A DNA stretch of 40,420 nt, taken from IMG/VR virus record IMGVR_UViG_3300036768_000456, positions 1 through 40,420 of that record. One strand, 5' to 3'. Positions 7,445-15,116 of the stretch are shown here, in pieces (position 1 is the first letter of the stretch; the number at the start of each line of letters is the position of its first letter). The translations under genes and the position numbers were made by a program. The DNA comes from a virus. The notes under the pieces are model-generated. The model saw only the letters and a program-made list of their open reading frames with translations. It made no database searches and was not told the DNA's origin.

Positions 7445-7672
7445 GTGAAGCCTACGGGTTCAAAATCTTACGCTCTAGTCTGTGTTCGTAGCGATGGGGA
7501 AGAAAAATGGATTGAGCGGTTTTCTCTCCAAACCAAAAGGTCGGAGATAGAAAAACGCATTCCCAGAAATAAAGAGGATTTTGTAAAGATTGTAGTATAT
7601 TTAGTAGACTCTGAGGATAATGTACTAAGAACACAATATTATTTGTGGGACATAAATGTTCCGCCGAGGTAA
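7445..7672 (+). CDS. hypothetical protein (75 aa), GTG start
   Basis: A GTG start at 7445 is chosen because AAAGGAG lies 7 nt upstream and because a longer in-frame version would overlap the preceding gene by more than 80 nt. The 75-residue product is basic and beta-rich (KSYALVCVRSDGEEKW). It is followed 3 nt later by the SLOG-family gene. No family recognised. Confidence 0.6.
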   Translation: MKPTGSKSYALVCVRSDGEEKWIERFSLQTKRSEIEKRIPRNKEDFVKIVVYLVDSEDNVLRTQYYLWDINVPPR

Positions 7673-7675
7673 ACC

Positions 7676-8182
7676 GTGAAGGTAATAATTGCAGGAAGTA
7701 AGGACTTTACACTTAAAGATTTTTTGTTTCAAGAGTGTTTGGAGATAATTGCTAAAAAACAATACGACTTGGAAATTCCATTAGTCGATGTTGAAATACT
7801 AACTCCACACAACCCCTCCGGCGCAGATTATTACGGAGAGAAGTTTTCTAAACACTACAACATAAAAATAAAAACCTTCCCTGCTAACTGGAATGATATA
7901 ACTACTCCTCCCGTCATAATAAAAGAAGGTTTCTATGGGTCGTATAATTCTCTTGCGGGAAACAACCGCAACGAGGAAATGTTGAATTATGCGACAAAAA
8001 AGGATGTTGCGGTTCTTGTTTTGTTTTCTGTTGATAAATCCCCCGAAACCAAGCACCTACTTTTGTTAGCAAAAAAGTATGGCATAGAAATATTTCATTA
8101 TAAATTCGAGAAAGATAACAGCGGTAAACTAGTAAGGAAAGAGGATAAGCGTGCCAACTCTAATAGACGCAAAGACAATTGA
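7676..8182 (+). CDS. SLOG / DUF2493-like protein
   Basis: A 168-residue protein with a Rossmann-like start (MKVIIAGSKDFT), a central SGADYYGEKFSKHYNI segment and FPANW, then NRNEEML and DVAVLVLFSV. This is the order seen in the DUF2493/YspA branch of the SLOG superfamily, whose relatives bind nucleotides or nucleotide-derived ligands. It starts with GTG 7676. The TGA stop (8180-8182) lies 32 nt inside the nucleotidyltransferase gene, so the two are tightly coupled. The tail is very basic and might include read-through from the overlap. Confidence 0.75.
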   Translation: MKVIIAGSKDFTLKDFLFQECLEIIAKKQYDLEIPLVDVEILTPHNPSGADYYGEKFSKHYNIKIKTFPANWNDITTPPVIIKEGFYGSYNSLAGNNRNEEMLNYATKKDVAVLVLFSVDKSPETKHLLLLAKKYGIEIFHYKFEKDNSGKLVRKEDKRANSNRRKDN

Positions 8183-9077
8183 AGATTATAAGATTTTTGA
8201 ATGTGTAACTGGGTCTAGATTGTATGGCACGTCTCTCCCTCAATCTGATTGGGATTATCGAGGAGTTTCAATTCCTCCGCTGACAGTTTTGCTAGACCCG
8301 TTTATGAAGTTTAATGTCCAAGATTCGGGATTTGAAGAACATGATAGGGTAATATATAATCTCTCAAAGTTTGTTGAATTATGTGTCCGAGCAAACCCGA
8401 ATATAGTAGAATTACTTTTTGTCCCTGAAGAATTTACAACTTTTTCCACTAAAAAGTGGGAACAGATTCGCAGAAATGCTTCACTGTTTCTAAGTAAAAA
8501 AGTAAAATACACCTTCACAGGATACGCATTCAGCCAATTAAATGCTTTGCGTCGTCATCGTGAATGGTTCTTGAATCCTCCTCTAAAAAAGCCGGAGCGT
8601 GAAGATTTTGGTTTGACCAGCGTCCCTACGGTTAGTATGGCTTGGCTAAATAGTTTAAAGGATAGTATAAATTACTCCTTGTTGCGCCCGGAAATAGTGG
8701 ATGAAGTTAGTCGTGAACGAGAATATAGAGATGCCAAAAAGAAATGGGACAATTATATTCAGTGGAAAACGACAAGAAATCCAAAGCGTAGAGGGACTGA
8801 GGAGGCATATGGATACGACACAAAATATGCCTCTCACATTTTTAGACTAATGTTGGAAGGGAAAGAACTTCTTTTAGAAGAAAGAATTACTTTTCCTTTG
8901 CGGGAAGCGGAGTTTGTTTTGGCAGTAAAACGCGGAGAGTTTACTTACGACCAAATAGAAAACATGGCCTCTGAACTAGAAGCATCTTTTGAAATTTGGT
9001 ACGAGGAAAGCAATCTTCCAAAGTCTCCGAACATAAACGCCATAAAAGATTTATATTATTCTCTAATATTGGAGTAA
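8151..9077 (+). CDS. nucleotidyltransferase, COG3541-like (Pol beta superfamily)
   Basis: A 308-residue protein with the Pol beta signature GSRLYGTSLPQSDWDYRG: Gly-Ser at 21-22 and Asp33 and Asp35 as metal ligands. This and the RANPNIVELLF segment match predicted nucleotidyltransferases of COG3541 (YcgL type). They transfer a nucleotide to an unknown acceptor; no substrate is visible here. It starts at GTG 8151 inside the SLOG gene. The pairing of a nucleotidyltransferase with a nucleotide-sensing SLOG protein suggests a shared nucleotide-related function, which is inference. Confidence 0.8.
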   Translation: MPTLIDAKTIEDYKIFECVTGSRLYGTSLPQSDWDYRGVSIPPLTVLLDPFMKFNVQDSGFEEHDRVIYNLSKFVELCVRANPNIVELLFVPEEFTTFSTKKWEQIRRNASLFLSKKVKYTFTGYAFSQLNALRRHREWFLNPPLKKPEREDFGLTSVPTVSMAWLNSLKDSINYSLLRPEIVDEVSREREYRDAKKKWDNYIQWKTTRNPKRRGTEEAYGYDTKYASHIFRLMLEGKELLLEERITFPLREAEFVLAVKRGEFTYDQIENMASELEASFEIWYEESNLPKSPNINAIKDLYYSLILE

Positions 9078-9080
9078 ACA

Positions 9081-9278
9081 TTGACACCTTGGGAACAATT
9101 TATAAATACATTATCATATGAAAAATTAATGGGGGCAACTCCGTTAGTTTTGTTAGAATGGTTTTATACTTGGCTTAAAGAAAATAAGAGCATTCGCATA
9201 CCTGACGAGCCTAAGCGAGAAGGATGCACATGCAACGCCTATCGGTTAGAAAACTTTGGTTGTAAATGTGGAGCGTGA
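9081..9278 (+). CDS. small protein with C-terminal Cys cluster (65 aa)
   Basis: It starts at TTG 9081 with GGAG 6 nt upstream. Residues 1-40 are helical and Trp-rich. The last 20 residues contain CTCNAYRLENFGCKCG, two CxC pairs that could bind zinc. It ends in TGA (9276-9278) just before the integrase promoter. No family recognised. Confidence 0.5.
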   Translation: MTPWEQFINTLSYEKLMGATPLVLLEWFYTWLKENKSIRIPDEPKREGCTCNAYRLENFGCKCGA

Positions 9279-9306
9279 ATGGTCTTTTCCCCAATAAAAC
9301 TTCCTC

Positions 9307-9335
9307 TTGACAGAAAATAGCAATTATGCTATAAT
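9307..9335 (+). promoter_or_regulatory. consensus promoter of the integrase gene
   Basis: TTGACA (9307-9312), a 17-nt spacer and TATAAT (9330-9335), a perfect sigma70-type consensus. The -10 runs into ATAATATTAT, a 10-bp palindrome. The integrase ATG is 22 nt downstream. This makes the integrase independently transcribed within the early block. Confidence 0.88.
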
Positions 9336-9356
9336 ATTATCAGAAAAGAGGATACT

Positions 9357-10247
9357 ATGGATATTCAAATCAAAATTAACGAATATGTTTCTGCTCTGAA
9401 ATTTGGAAACCGAAGCGAAAACACTATTCGCACATATAGAAAAGACCTCTTAAAATTTGTCGATTTCTTTTCTTTGGCTGAAGTTGAGGATTTGCATAAT
9501 CTTTCTGGCTCCGATTACTTGCGATTTTATGAATCTGTTATTAAATCGAAGACAAATCCAAATGGGTTATCATCTACCAGTCTCAACGGACTAATTCGTT
9601 CGATTAATGCTTTTATGTCTTATCTTGGCGAGGAATTCTCTAATAATGCTTTCTTTACCGTAAAACTTGGTGCAGGCAGGTATGCTACAGAAACCCATGT
9701 ACGAAGGCTTGTTTTGACCGATGAAGAAATCGAAGCGATGATTGGGGTTGCTCAAAACCTTCAAGAAAGATTGATGATTAAGTTGATGTCAAAAACGGCC
9801 ATTCGCCGTGGAGCAATAGTGAATATTAAGATGACCGACATCGAAGGTTGCCGCATAAAAATCGTAAACAAAGGCGGGGATGAAACATATGTATATCTAA
9901 ACAACACCCTTTGTAACATGCTAAACGAATATATCTCCAAGGAAAGAAACACAAAAAGCGAATACCTGTTTTACCCAACCCGCGGAGAAAGCGAAACCGG
10001 GAAACTAACGGAAAATTCGGTTAGAAACCGAATCCATCGTTGTGCTTTGAAGTCTGGAATTGACCCTGTTCGAGCAAATAAAATTACTCCACATACACTC
10101 AGGCGAACGACTCTTACTAGAATTGCGGTAGAGAGTGGCGCACATGCGGCAAAGCAGGTTGCCCGTCATAAAAGCATTACCACCACCATGCGATATATTC
10201 ACGATGATGATAAGGTTGCAGAGCAAATTATGATGAAAGAAGGATAG
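9357..10247 (+). CDS. tyrosine recombinase / phage integrase
   Basis: A 296-residue XerC/D-like recombinase. The N-terminal SAM-like core-binding domain (about 5-100) contains SENTIRTYRKDLLKFVDFF. The catalytic domain shows Arg150 (TAIRRGAIV), a likely Lys172, H246xxR249 (TPHTLRR), His271 (ARHKS) and the nucleophile Tyr280. All catalytic residues are present, so it should be active in integration, excision or genome resolution. No excisionase or attachment site could be identified next to it. It has its own perfect promoter and a GAGGA SD. It is the main evidence that the phage can be temperate. Confidence 0.93.
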   Translation: MDIQIKINEYVSALKFGNRSENTIRTYRKDLLKFVDFFSLAEVEDLHNLSGSDYLRFYESVIKSKTNPNGLSSTSLNGLIRSINAFMSYLGEEFSNNAFFTVKLGAGRYATETHVRRLVLTDEEIEAMIGVAQNLQERLMIKLMSKTAIRRGAIVNIKMTDIEGCRIKIVNKGGDETYVYLNNTLCNMLNEYISKERNTKSEYLFYPTRGESETGKLTENSVRNRIHRCALKSGIDPVRANKITPHTLRRTTLTRIAVESGAHAAKQVARHKSITTTMRYIHDDDKVAEQIMMKEG

Positions 10248-10256
10248 AAGTTCCCA

Positions 10257-10745
10257 ATGAATTTATGTTGGCAAACAAGGCTTATTTGGTTGCTGGCTGG
10301 TTTATTTATAGGCTTAGGGGGAGCCTGTCAACTGTTTGGGGGGTATACCAGTAACTTTTTGGAGTTGGTGTTCTCAATCCTAGAGTTTTTGTTCGGGTCG
10401 GCGCTCGTGTATTCCGCCATTAGCCCGATGAATGTTGGCGATAGTATACACCCCGATAAAATTTTATTTGTAGATTTGCCCTCAAAATATGCTAGTGAAG
10501 AAGAGTGGATAGAATACCATGCCAAACTTGGCAGGGTTGCAGAACACAACTATCGTCTCACTAATAAAGAGAAGGATTTAGAGGAACTTGTATATTTGTG
10601 GAAAAATTATTCTAGCACTACGTTTAAAGAAATACTGAGAGATGTATCCCCTGAAGTAATTGACGCACTCCAACGTAGAATTAAACATACCAATGCTCAA
10701 AAATATAAATACGAGGAAATAGATTCTTATGAATATTATGAATGA
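10257..10745 (+). CDS. two-TM membrane protein with cytosolic helical domain
   Basis: A 162-residue protein. Two membrane segments lie at about residues 7-29 and 37-58, followed by a charged, helical C-terminal part (EEWIEYHAKLGRVAEHNYRL) and a Tyr/Glu-rich end. No family recognised. TGA is the stop, overlapping the next membrane-protein frame by 17 nt, so the two may form a membrane pair. Confidence 0.6.
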   Translation: MNLCWQTRLIWLLAGLFIGLGGACQLFGGYTSNFLELVFSILEFLFGSALVYSAISPMNVGDSIHPDKILFVDLPSKYASEEEWIEYHAKLGRVAEHNYRLTNKEKDLEELVYLWKNYSSTTFKEILRDVSPEVIDALQRRIKHTNAQKYKYEEIDSYEYYE

Positions 10746-11061
10746 AATAAATAAAGGTATGCGTCATATAAAACTCTTAATTATTGGGAATATTATTTTT
10801 TTATTTTCTGCTTTTTCTATTTTGAACGTTGTTTTTGGCCCACATGAAAATATAGAATTATATTTAAATAATATGTGGTGGTGACCCATACTGTTCTCAA
10901 TATATGTTGGCTTGATAATTTATTATGATATTTTGTGAAAATGAAGATATTTTAAAAATCATAGTATATTTTCCGAAATATGTTTTTTTATCATTATTGT
11001 TGTTTTGTTCCTTGTGTTTGTTTTTTGGTGGTATATTTCGGAAGCGCGGGAGGATAATTGA
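10729..11061 (+). CDS. three-TM membrane protein, requires three TGA codons read as Trp
   Basis: A continuous frame from ATG 10729 (alternative starts 10738 and 10759) to TGA 11059-11061 is interrupted only by TGA at 10882, 10936 and 10942. Read as Trp these give NNMWWWPILF and DILWKWRYF, placing Trp at membrane borders. The result is a 110-residue protein with three clean membrane spans. No TAA or TAG occurs in the frame, although the region is very AT-rich. TGG also encodes Trp in this gene. It is recoded, a pseudogene or mis-sequenced. If the last TGA is also sense, the frame ends at TAG 11086-11088. Confidence 0.55.
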
Positions 11062-11570
11062 ACAATCCCTTTATTCAGGGGTGGCTAGACAGTTTGTGCG
11101 GGGTTTATTCTATTGTAAATGCCGCCACCCTTATTAACAGCTTATCCCAAGAAGACAGTCAGAAAACGTTTAATGAAGTTATATTTTTTCTTGGGCGTCG
11201 CAAAATCTTAGACCGTGTAATTGTAGAAGGAATAAATCATAAAAATCTATATTCCGTAATTCATGGGGCTTGCAGAAGTTTATTTCCGTATATGGAAACA
11301 AACAAAAAGGGATTTCTCACATTAAACCAGTGGTGGAGATATAGCAAAACGTTTCTGGACGAAAAAGATAAACGAGCAATAATATTGTCTCTTGGCGGGA
11401 AGCATGAACATTTAACTGTTATAAAAAAGATGACAAGCCGTTCTATGCTTTTGGTGGATTCAGGAGGAATGATTAAACTACTAAAATCTAACTGCCGCCT
11501 CCCAGATTACAAAGGGATTGATAAACATATAATCTATTATAGTCAATGCTGGTATTTAGGAGTAGAATAA
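11058..11570 (+). CDS. papain-like cysteine peptidase-fold protein
   Basis: A 170-residue protein starting at TTG 11058 with SD GGGAGG. QGWLDSLCGVYSIVNA (Cys14) resembles the nucleophile helix of papain-like proteins with a (D/S)xCG(V/Y)Y motif. KHEHLTVI (His118) and LLVDS (Asp134) supply the rest of a possible Cys-His-Asp triad in the right order and spacing. Related proteins include peptidases and amidotransferase-like enzymes. The substrate is unknown. The TTG start overlaps the preceding TGA (TTGA), and its own stop shares a base with the next ATG (TAATG). Confidence 0.6.
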   Translation: MNNPFIQGWLDSLCGVYSIVNAATLINSLSQEDSQKTFNEVIFFLGRRKILDRVIVEGINHKNLYSVIHGACRSLFPYMETNKKGFLTLNQWWRYSKTFLDEKDKRAIILSLGGKHEHLTVIKKMTSRSMLLVDSGGMIKLLKSNCRLPDYKGIDKHIIYYSQCWYLGVE

Positions 11571-11791
11571 TGGATATTACAATAAAACATAATTTAGACT
11601 TTATACGGAGGGCAACCCCTAAGGAGTATCGGAGAGTTCGTTCTGCCATAAAGACAATAAATACTGAAATAGGCGGATTGCGCCTTACGGCAATGATGAA
11701 TAAAGGAACAAACCTTTCCCGCATATGCGACCGAAAGGCCAACGCTCTAGAAGCAGAACTCAATGAAAGTTTAAAGAAAGGAGTTTTTTAA
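11570..11791 (+). CDS. hypothetical basic protein (73 aa)
   Basis: I take ATG 11570 (TAATG overlap, AGGAG upstream) instead of an in-frame start at 11546 inside the papain-like gene. The product is 73 residues, helical and basic (RRATPKEYRRVRSAIKTI). No family is recognised. It ends in a TAATG overlap with the next gene. Confidence 0.6.
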   Translation: MDITIKHNLDFIRRATPKEYRRVRSAIKTINTEIGGLRLTAMMNKGTNLSRICDRKANALEAELNESLKKGVF

Positions 11792-12015
11792 TGCCTCCTG
11801 GATTTACATGGATAGTAATATGGCTTGGCATAATAATTACTGCAATTTTTATTGTGGGCTTGTGGGACGATTTCAAAAAAACATCCGTCTTTTTTAAAAT
11901 AGTTTTTGTAATTATGACGTTGGCAAATGTGGTGGTAATATTCGGAAACCTCCTATATATGGTGGTAGAAACGATAAATTGGGCAATAAAATTGGCAATA
12001 AAATGGCTCTTTTAA
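11791..12015 (+). CDS. two-TM small membrane protein (74 aa)
   Basis: A 74-residue protein with two hydrophobic spans (about 5-24 and 36-60). The start is in a TAATG overlap with AAAGGAG upstream, so it is translated after the preceding gene. No family recognised. A holin-like layout can be imagined, but no endolysin is nearby and the gene lies in an early region, so that role is not supported. Confidence 0.55.
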   Translation: MPPGFTWIVIWLGIIITAIFIVGLWDDFKKTSVFFKIVFVIMTLANVVVIFGNLLYMVVETINWAIKLAIKWLF

Positions 12016-12446
12016 TTAGAAATATCATAAAACAAGTAATCGAGAAGGAAATGGGTAAAAACTGGAAATATTCAGAGCCTTTGGTCGATTATTTGGAAGA
12101 TTTGATAAAAAACAAAGAAGAAATCACGGCATCTGCGATTAATAAAAAAATTTTGTTTTTATCTGGTGAAAATCGATTTGGTGAGTCATATTGGATAGCA
12201 AGAAAAGCAAAGAAAGAGATTGAAAGACTTTCTTATAAGACGTGGATAAAACTAAATGAGCGCGGAACAGTTGAAAGCCCGTATAGTTTCGAAGAATCTG
12301 TGTCTGTACTGTATGGATACGCCGGGCCGTTTCATTGCGGGGATTGTGCGATAAACGTTTTATCTTTTGGATTATCTGAGGAAGACGCTTATATCGTCTC
12401 CCACAACACTGACGAAACTGTATCTTATATATTTATGAGGGGATAA
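12003..12446 (+). CDS. hypothetical protein (147 aa)
   Basis: I choose ATG 12003 over the in-frame upstream TTG at 11979, because the shorter overlap (13 nt) is more usual here. The N-terminus is helical (LIRNIIKQVIEKEMGKNW). The C-terminal half has FHCGDCAINVLSFGL, where a Cys pair might be a metal site. No family is recognised. It ends in a TAATG overlap. Confidence 0.6.
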   Translation: MALLIRNIIKQVIEKEMGKNWKYSEPLVDYLEDLIKNKEEITASAINKKILFLSGENRFGESYWIARKAKKEIERLSYKTWIKLNERGTVESPYSFEESVSVLYGYAGPFHCGDCAINVLSFGLSEEDAYIVSHNTDETVSYIFMRG

Positions 12447-12697
12447 TGACTGAACTAAAGATTTGTTATTGCAAAAAAGTAATCGAGGGAACAGGGGTTC
12501 ATTTAAATGTATCTCTGGAAGGAACAGTTAATGACTATTTTTATTGTTCCACCGAATGTATGAATAAAAGAATAAATGACATCCCAAAAACAAACAAAGA
12601 AATGGGAGTGGACGTTAAAATAGATGGCATAGAGCATGTAGGCGGTATTCATTATTTGAGGCTTTCTATAAAAAGAGATGGTGAAAACCCTTTATAA
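12446..12697 (+). CDS. small zinc-binding protein (83 aa)
   Basis: An 83-residue protein whose first 40 residues contain CYC, then about 25 residues later YFYCSTECMNKR, the arrangement of a treble-clef or MYM-like zinc site that follows a YFCS.eC pattern. The rest is beta-rich. It starts in a TAATG overlap behind GAGGGG. The role is unknown; such modules mediate nucleic-acid or protein contacts. Confidence 0.6.
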   Translation: MTELKICYCKKVIEGTGVHLNVSLEGTVNDYFYCSTECMNKRINDIPKTNKEMGVDVKIDGIEHVGGIHYLRLSIKRDGENPL

Positions 12698-12713
12698 AAA
12701 AGGAGCAAAACTT

Positions 12714-12900
12714 ATGTGTGAAACCTCTAACGGACATCTGTACACCGTTCTTCCGAGTGACGAAAAAAATTAGAGGTTATAAGTTTGACCAGTTAATTGT
12801 TTCAACCAAGGCAGATGAATCGTTTATCAAATTTTGTATCCGTTCCATAACTGATTTTCTTCCTTTGGAAACAAGGGTTATTTATGTGGAGAAAGAATGA
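12714..12900 (+). pseudogene. small gene with homopolymer frameshift
   Basis: AGGAG lies 9 nt before ATG 12714, which reads MCETSNGHLYTVLPSDEKN and stops at TAG 12771-12773. Deleting one A from the A7 run at about 12764-12770 joins it to the frame RGYKFDQLIVSTKADESF..., which ends at TGA 12898-12900 in an ATGA overlap with the next gene. The alternative is an intact 60-residue protein from GTG 12718, but that start has a poorer N-terminus. Function unknown. Confidence 0.45.
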
Positions 12901-13265
12901 TTCCTATAGGTAGTGTAGTAACAATACATTCTGCGGTCTATAACAAACACTATTATGTTTTAGATGTTTTTGATAATAATAACGGGGATGACCCTTTATT
13001 GTTCCCACGAACGTTCTATTATAAACTCTCTGGAACAGGAACGTATTGGCCCGAAGATAGATTATCCGTTGTGGAGGAAATGGTGTATTTGGTAACGCTA
13101 TCAAAAGACAAGACACATTTTGTTGGGGATTTTGTTTCTTCGGACAGAATTACACAAGAAGAAAAGTGCGCGTTTTATGACTGGAAAGAACGGAGTGTTG
13201 TATATGTCGGTGAATTTTCAGATGATGAAAAACAGCAGGTCGAAAGGATTTTGTTATTACAATGA
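12897..13265 (+). CDS. hypothetical protein (122 aa)
   Basis: A 122-residue beta-rich protein (IPIGSVVTIHSAVYNKHYYVLDVF resembles a small SH3-like barrel start). No family recognised. It begins in an ATGA overlap and ends in another ATGA overlap (TGA 13263-13265). Reading through that TGA gives only nonsense, so here TGA clearly behaves as a stop. Confidence 0.6.
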   Translation: MIPIGSVVTIHSAVYNKHYYVLDVFDNNNGDDPLLFPRTFYYKLSGTGTYWPEDRLSVVEEMVYLVTLSKDKTHFVGDFVSSDRITQEEKCAFYDWKERSVVYVGEFSDDEKQQVERILLLQ

Positions 13266-13477
13266 GCAAAAAGCAAAAATTTGTTGACGAGTGGAACGAA
13301 ATCCCTTTTCCAAAGGTGTTAGTCCTTTTGGTCAAACTTCCTTCGGGAATTGTAGAAGTGATTACAAGCATGTTCGAATTACCTGGCAAATTTGAATACA
13401 TTTTAGAAACTTACGACAAAGACCTTGTAATGTATAACAACACTAATATAAGAATTGTAGATTGGGCTATAGCATGA
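13262..13477 (+). CDS. hypothetical protein (71 aa)
   Basis: A 71-residue protein that starts in an ATGA overlap. It has alternating hydrophobic residues with two likely beta strands (VLVLLVKLPSGIVEVI). The stop is TGA followed at once by TAG (13475-13480). The next gene's ATG 13474 overlaps this stop. No family recognised. Confidence 0.55.
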   Translation: MSKKQKFVDEWNEIPFPKVLVLLVKLPSGIVEVITSMFELPGKFEYILETYDKDLVMYNNTNIRIVDWAIA

Positions 13478-14205
13478 TAGATATTTGCTCTTTTGATATA
13501 GAAATTTATAATGAAATTTTAGACGGAGAAAATATTGACCCCTTCTCTTTAATTCCATCAGTTGCGGCATATTGTACAGATGTCGAAACTGTTACATATT
13601 TTTACGACACCCCTCATATGACAAAAGAAACCGCCCGTCAAATGTGCGAAGACCTTATATCTTTGGACGCCAAAGGAATTAAGATTTTTGGATGGAACAT
13701 ACTTTCTTTTGACTTTCCTGTTCTGGCTAATTGGGCGGGGATGCTTGAAGAAATGGGCAGTCTTGCTTTTAGAAGTATTGACCCAATGTTTACCCTTTAT
13801 TCGTTGAAGGGGCATTTTTTGGGCTTAGACTCTGCGCTAATTGGGGCAAACATTGAGACCAAACTTCATCAAGTGTCTTTAAATGATGGAACCACTCTCT
13901 TTGCAATGAGCGGAGATAAAGCCCCTAAACTTTGGCGGAACGGGGAAATTAATGCAGTAAAAGATTATCTTGCATATGATGTATGGCAGTCATATAAACT
14001 TGCAGGCTCCATAGTTCAGAACGGTGGCATTAAGTGGAGTAGTAAATCAGGGAAACATTCCTTTGTGAGAATGGGACTGGAAACAGTTAAAGAAGCAATG
14101 GAAAAACCCGTTCCTAACCAATCACAGATGACTAATCCTAAGAAAAGAGAAGATTTTTATTCATGGATTCCGAAGACGGTTCTACACAATGAAGGAGTGT
14201 TATAG
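13474..14205 (+). CDS. DnaQ-like DEDD 3'-5' exonuclease
   Basis: A 243-residue RNase H-fold exonuclease, separate from the polymerase. Exo I is SFDIEIY, exo II is FGWNILSFDFPVL and exo III is YLAYDVWQSY, giving the D-E-D-D set; the residue four before the last Asp is Tyr, which suggests the DEDDy subtype. I use ATG 13474, overlapping the previous stop, because the N-terminus then begins directly with the exo I strand. The polymerase at 22191 carries its own exonuclease motifs, so this enzyme is probably not simply its missing proofreader. Recombination or nucleotide scavenging are alternatives. Confidence 0.8.
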   Translation: MIDICSFDIEIYNEILDGENIDPFSLIPSVAAYCTDVETVTYFYDTPHMTKETARQMCEDLISLDAKGIKIFGWNILSFDFPVLANWAGMLEEMGSLAFRSIDPMFTLYSLKGHFLGLDSALIGANIETKLHQVSLNDGTTLFAMSGDKAPKLWRNGEINAVKDYLAYDVWQSYKLAGSIVQNGGIKWSSKSGKHSFVRMGLETVKEAMEKPVPNQSQMTNPKKREDFYSWIPKTVLHNEGVL

Positions 14206-14654
14206 TGGACATTGAAAGATTAGAGAAAAATTTGGAATTTCTGTTAGACCAATGGGGAGGTTTTGTTGACCAACAGGAACTCCTGAAAATGGAAAAACAA
14301 AAAACCATAAATAGCATTTTGACACCAGAACAAATTGCAGACATCGAATCTATAGAGTTTGAGTTTGAAGAAAAAGAGAAAGTAATTCGAGAACGCGAAA
14401 AAACGGCGCGGAAGCAATTAGATTTAGTTTTGCGTCAATATGCAGAGCAAGTTCAACTTCAGAAAAACGAAAAGCGAGTTGTAAAAGGAAAGTTTGCAAA
14501 GGTTTCTGTTAGTGATGGCGATGTAGAATATGACGCAAAAGCAATTGACGCATATGCGATTGCTGGACACCCGGAGATACTCGCCTTTCGCAATGAAGGT
14601 AAAAAGAAAACCAGAGTTGAAATCTTAAAAGATATTAAATATACTAAGGAGTAA
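14205..14654 (+). CDS. coiled-coil phage protein (149 aa)
   Basis: It starts at GTG 14205, sharing a base with the TAG of the exonuclease gene. The first 95 residues are a long charged helix or coiled coil (FEFEEKEKVIREREKTARKQ), and the remainder is a small globular part (KVSVSDGDVEYDAKAIDAYA). The layout recalls phage host-nuclease-inhibitor (Gam/Gp157-like) proteins, but the similarity is too vague to assign. It lies between an exonuclease and a small acidic protein. Confidence 0.6.
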   Translation: MDIERLEKNLEFLLDQWGGFVDQQELLKMEKQKTINSILTPEQIADIESIEFEFEEKEKVIREREKTARKQLDLVLRQYAEQVQLQKNEKRVVKGKFAKVSVSDGDVEYDAKAIDAYAIAGHPEILAFRNEGKKKTRVEILKDIKYTKE

Positions 14655-14661
14655 GAATATA

Positions 14662-14904
14662 ATGGCTAGCAAAAAGGCAGAATCCGCAAAGATTATCTTC
14701 TTCTTTGACGAGAATGACATGACAACGGACGAGATTATACAAAGCATTACGGATAGAAACTATCGTATATATACCGATATGAAAATTATGGTAGAGCAAG
14801 AAGGAGCCTGTGAGGGAGGAACGGTTGTGGTATGGGGCATAGAGGACATTGGCACAATTGCAACAAATCCAAAGTATGTTTCTGTTTCAAAAAAATCTAC
14901 ATAA
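14662..14904 (+). CDS. hypothetical protein (80 aa)
   Basis: An 80-residue alpha-beta protein (IIFFFDENDMTTDEIIQSI). The SD AAGGAG precedes ATG 14662. It is the last protein gene before the tRNA promoters, and there is no obvious terminator between them, so it may share transcripts with the tRNA cluster. No family recognised. Confidence 0.55.
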   Translation: MASKKAESAKIIFFFDENDMTTDEIIQSITDRNYRIYTDMKIMVEQEGACEGGTVVVWGIEDIGTIATNPKYVSVSKKST

Positions 14905-14908
14905 ACTC

Positions 14909-14937
14909 TTGACAAAATAAATATTCTAGAGTATAAT
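14909..14937 (+). promoter_or_regulatory. tRNA-cluster promoter 1
   Basis: TTGACA (14909-14914), a 17-nt spacer and TATAAT (14932-14937), a perfect consensus. It lies 84 nt upstream of a second promoter, and both face the tRNA genes. Confidence 0.85.
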
Positions 14938-14992
14938 TCTTGTATAAGTTGATAAGAAATTTGCCAGGTTTCTTAAAAAATAGAAATACCCC

Positions 14993-15021
14993 TTGACAAA
15001 CAAAAAATCTTGTGGTATACT
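14993..15021 (+). promoter_or_regulatory. tRNA-cluster promoter 2
   Basis: TTGACA (14993-14998), a 17-nt spacer and TATACT (15016-15021), with GTGG before the -10 as at 662. The first tRNA begins 19 nt downstream. Tandem strong promoters suggest high expression of the stable RNAs. Confidence 0.85.
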
Positions 15022-15039
15022 TATATAAGAATTAAACGT

Positions 15040-15110
15040 AGGCATTTGGTATGGTGGTATTATGGCGGTCTCCAAGCCCGTAGACATGGGTTCAATTCCT
15101 CTAGTGCCTG
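15040..15110 (+). tRNA. tRNA-Trp (CCA anticodon), imperfect stems
   Basis: The acceptor 15040-15046 pairs with 15103-15109 (7 bp, one G-U); the discriminator is G15110. The D arm has a 3-bp stem with a GGTGGTA loop. The anticodon loop CTCCAAG puts CCA at 34-36. The anticodon stem GCGGT/CCCGT has a U31-C39 mismatch and a G-U at 27-43. The T arm has the loop TTCAATT with one U-C mismatch. CCA is not encoded. A phage tRNA-Trp is unusual because UGG is the only standard Trp codon; see the finding on in-frame TGA. A degraded tRNA is the alternative. Confidence 0.6.
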
Positions 15111-15116
15111 CAATAT

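Noticed and set aside
7361-7672. 103-residue version of the gene at 7445.
   Set aside because: It would overlap the preceding gene by 82 nt, whereas GTG 7445 has a strong SD at the right distance.
10925-11137. Plus-strand ORF MIFCENEDIL... of 70 residues.
   Set aside because: It overlaps the papain-like gene out of frame, lacks an SD, and the membrane-protein frame with TGA codons explains the region better.
11791-12015. Holin.
   Set aside because: Two membrane spans alone are not enough, no endolysin is nearby and the gene lies in the early strand block.
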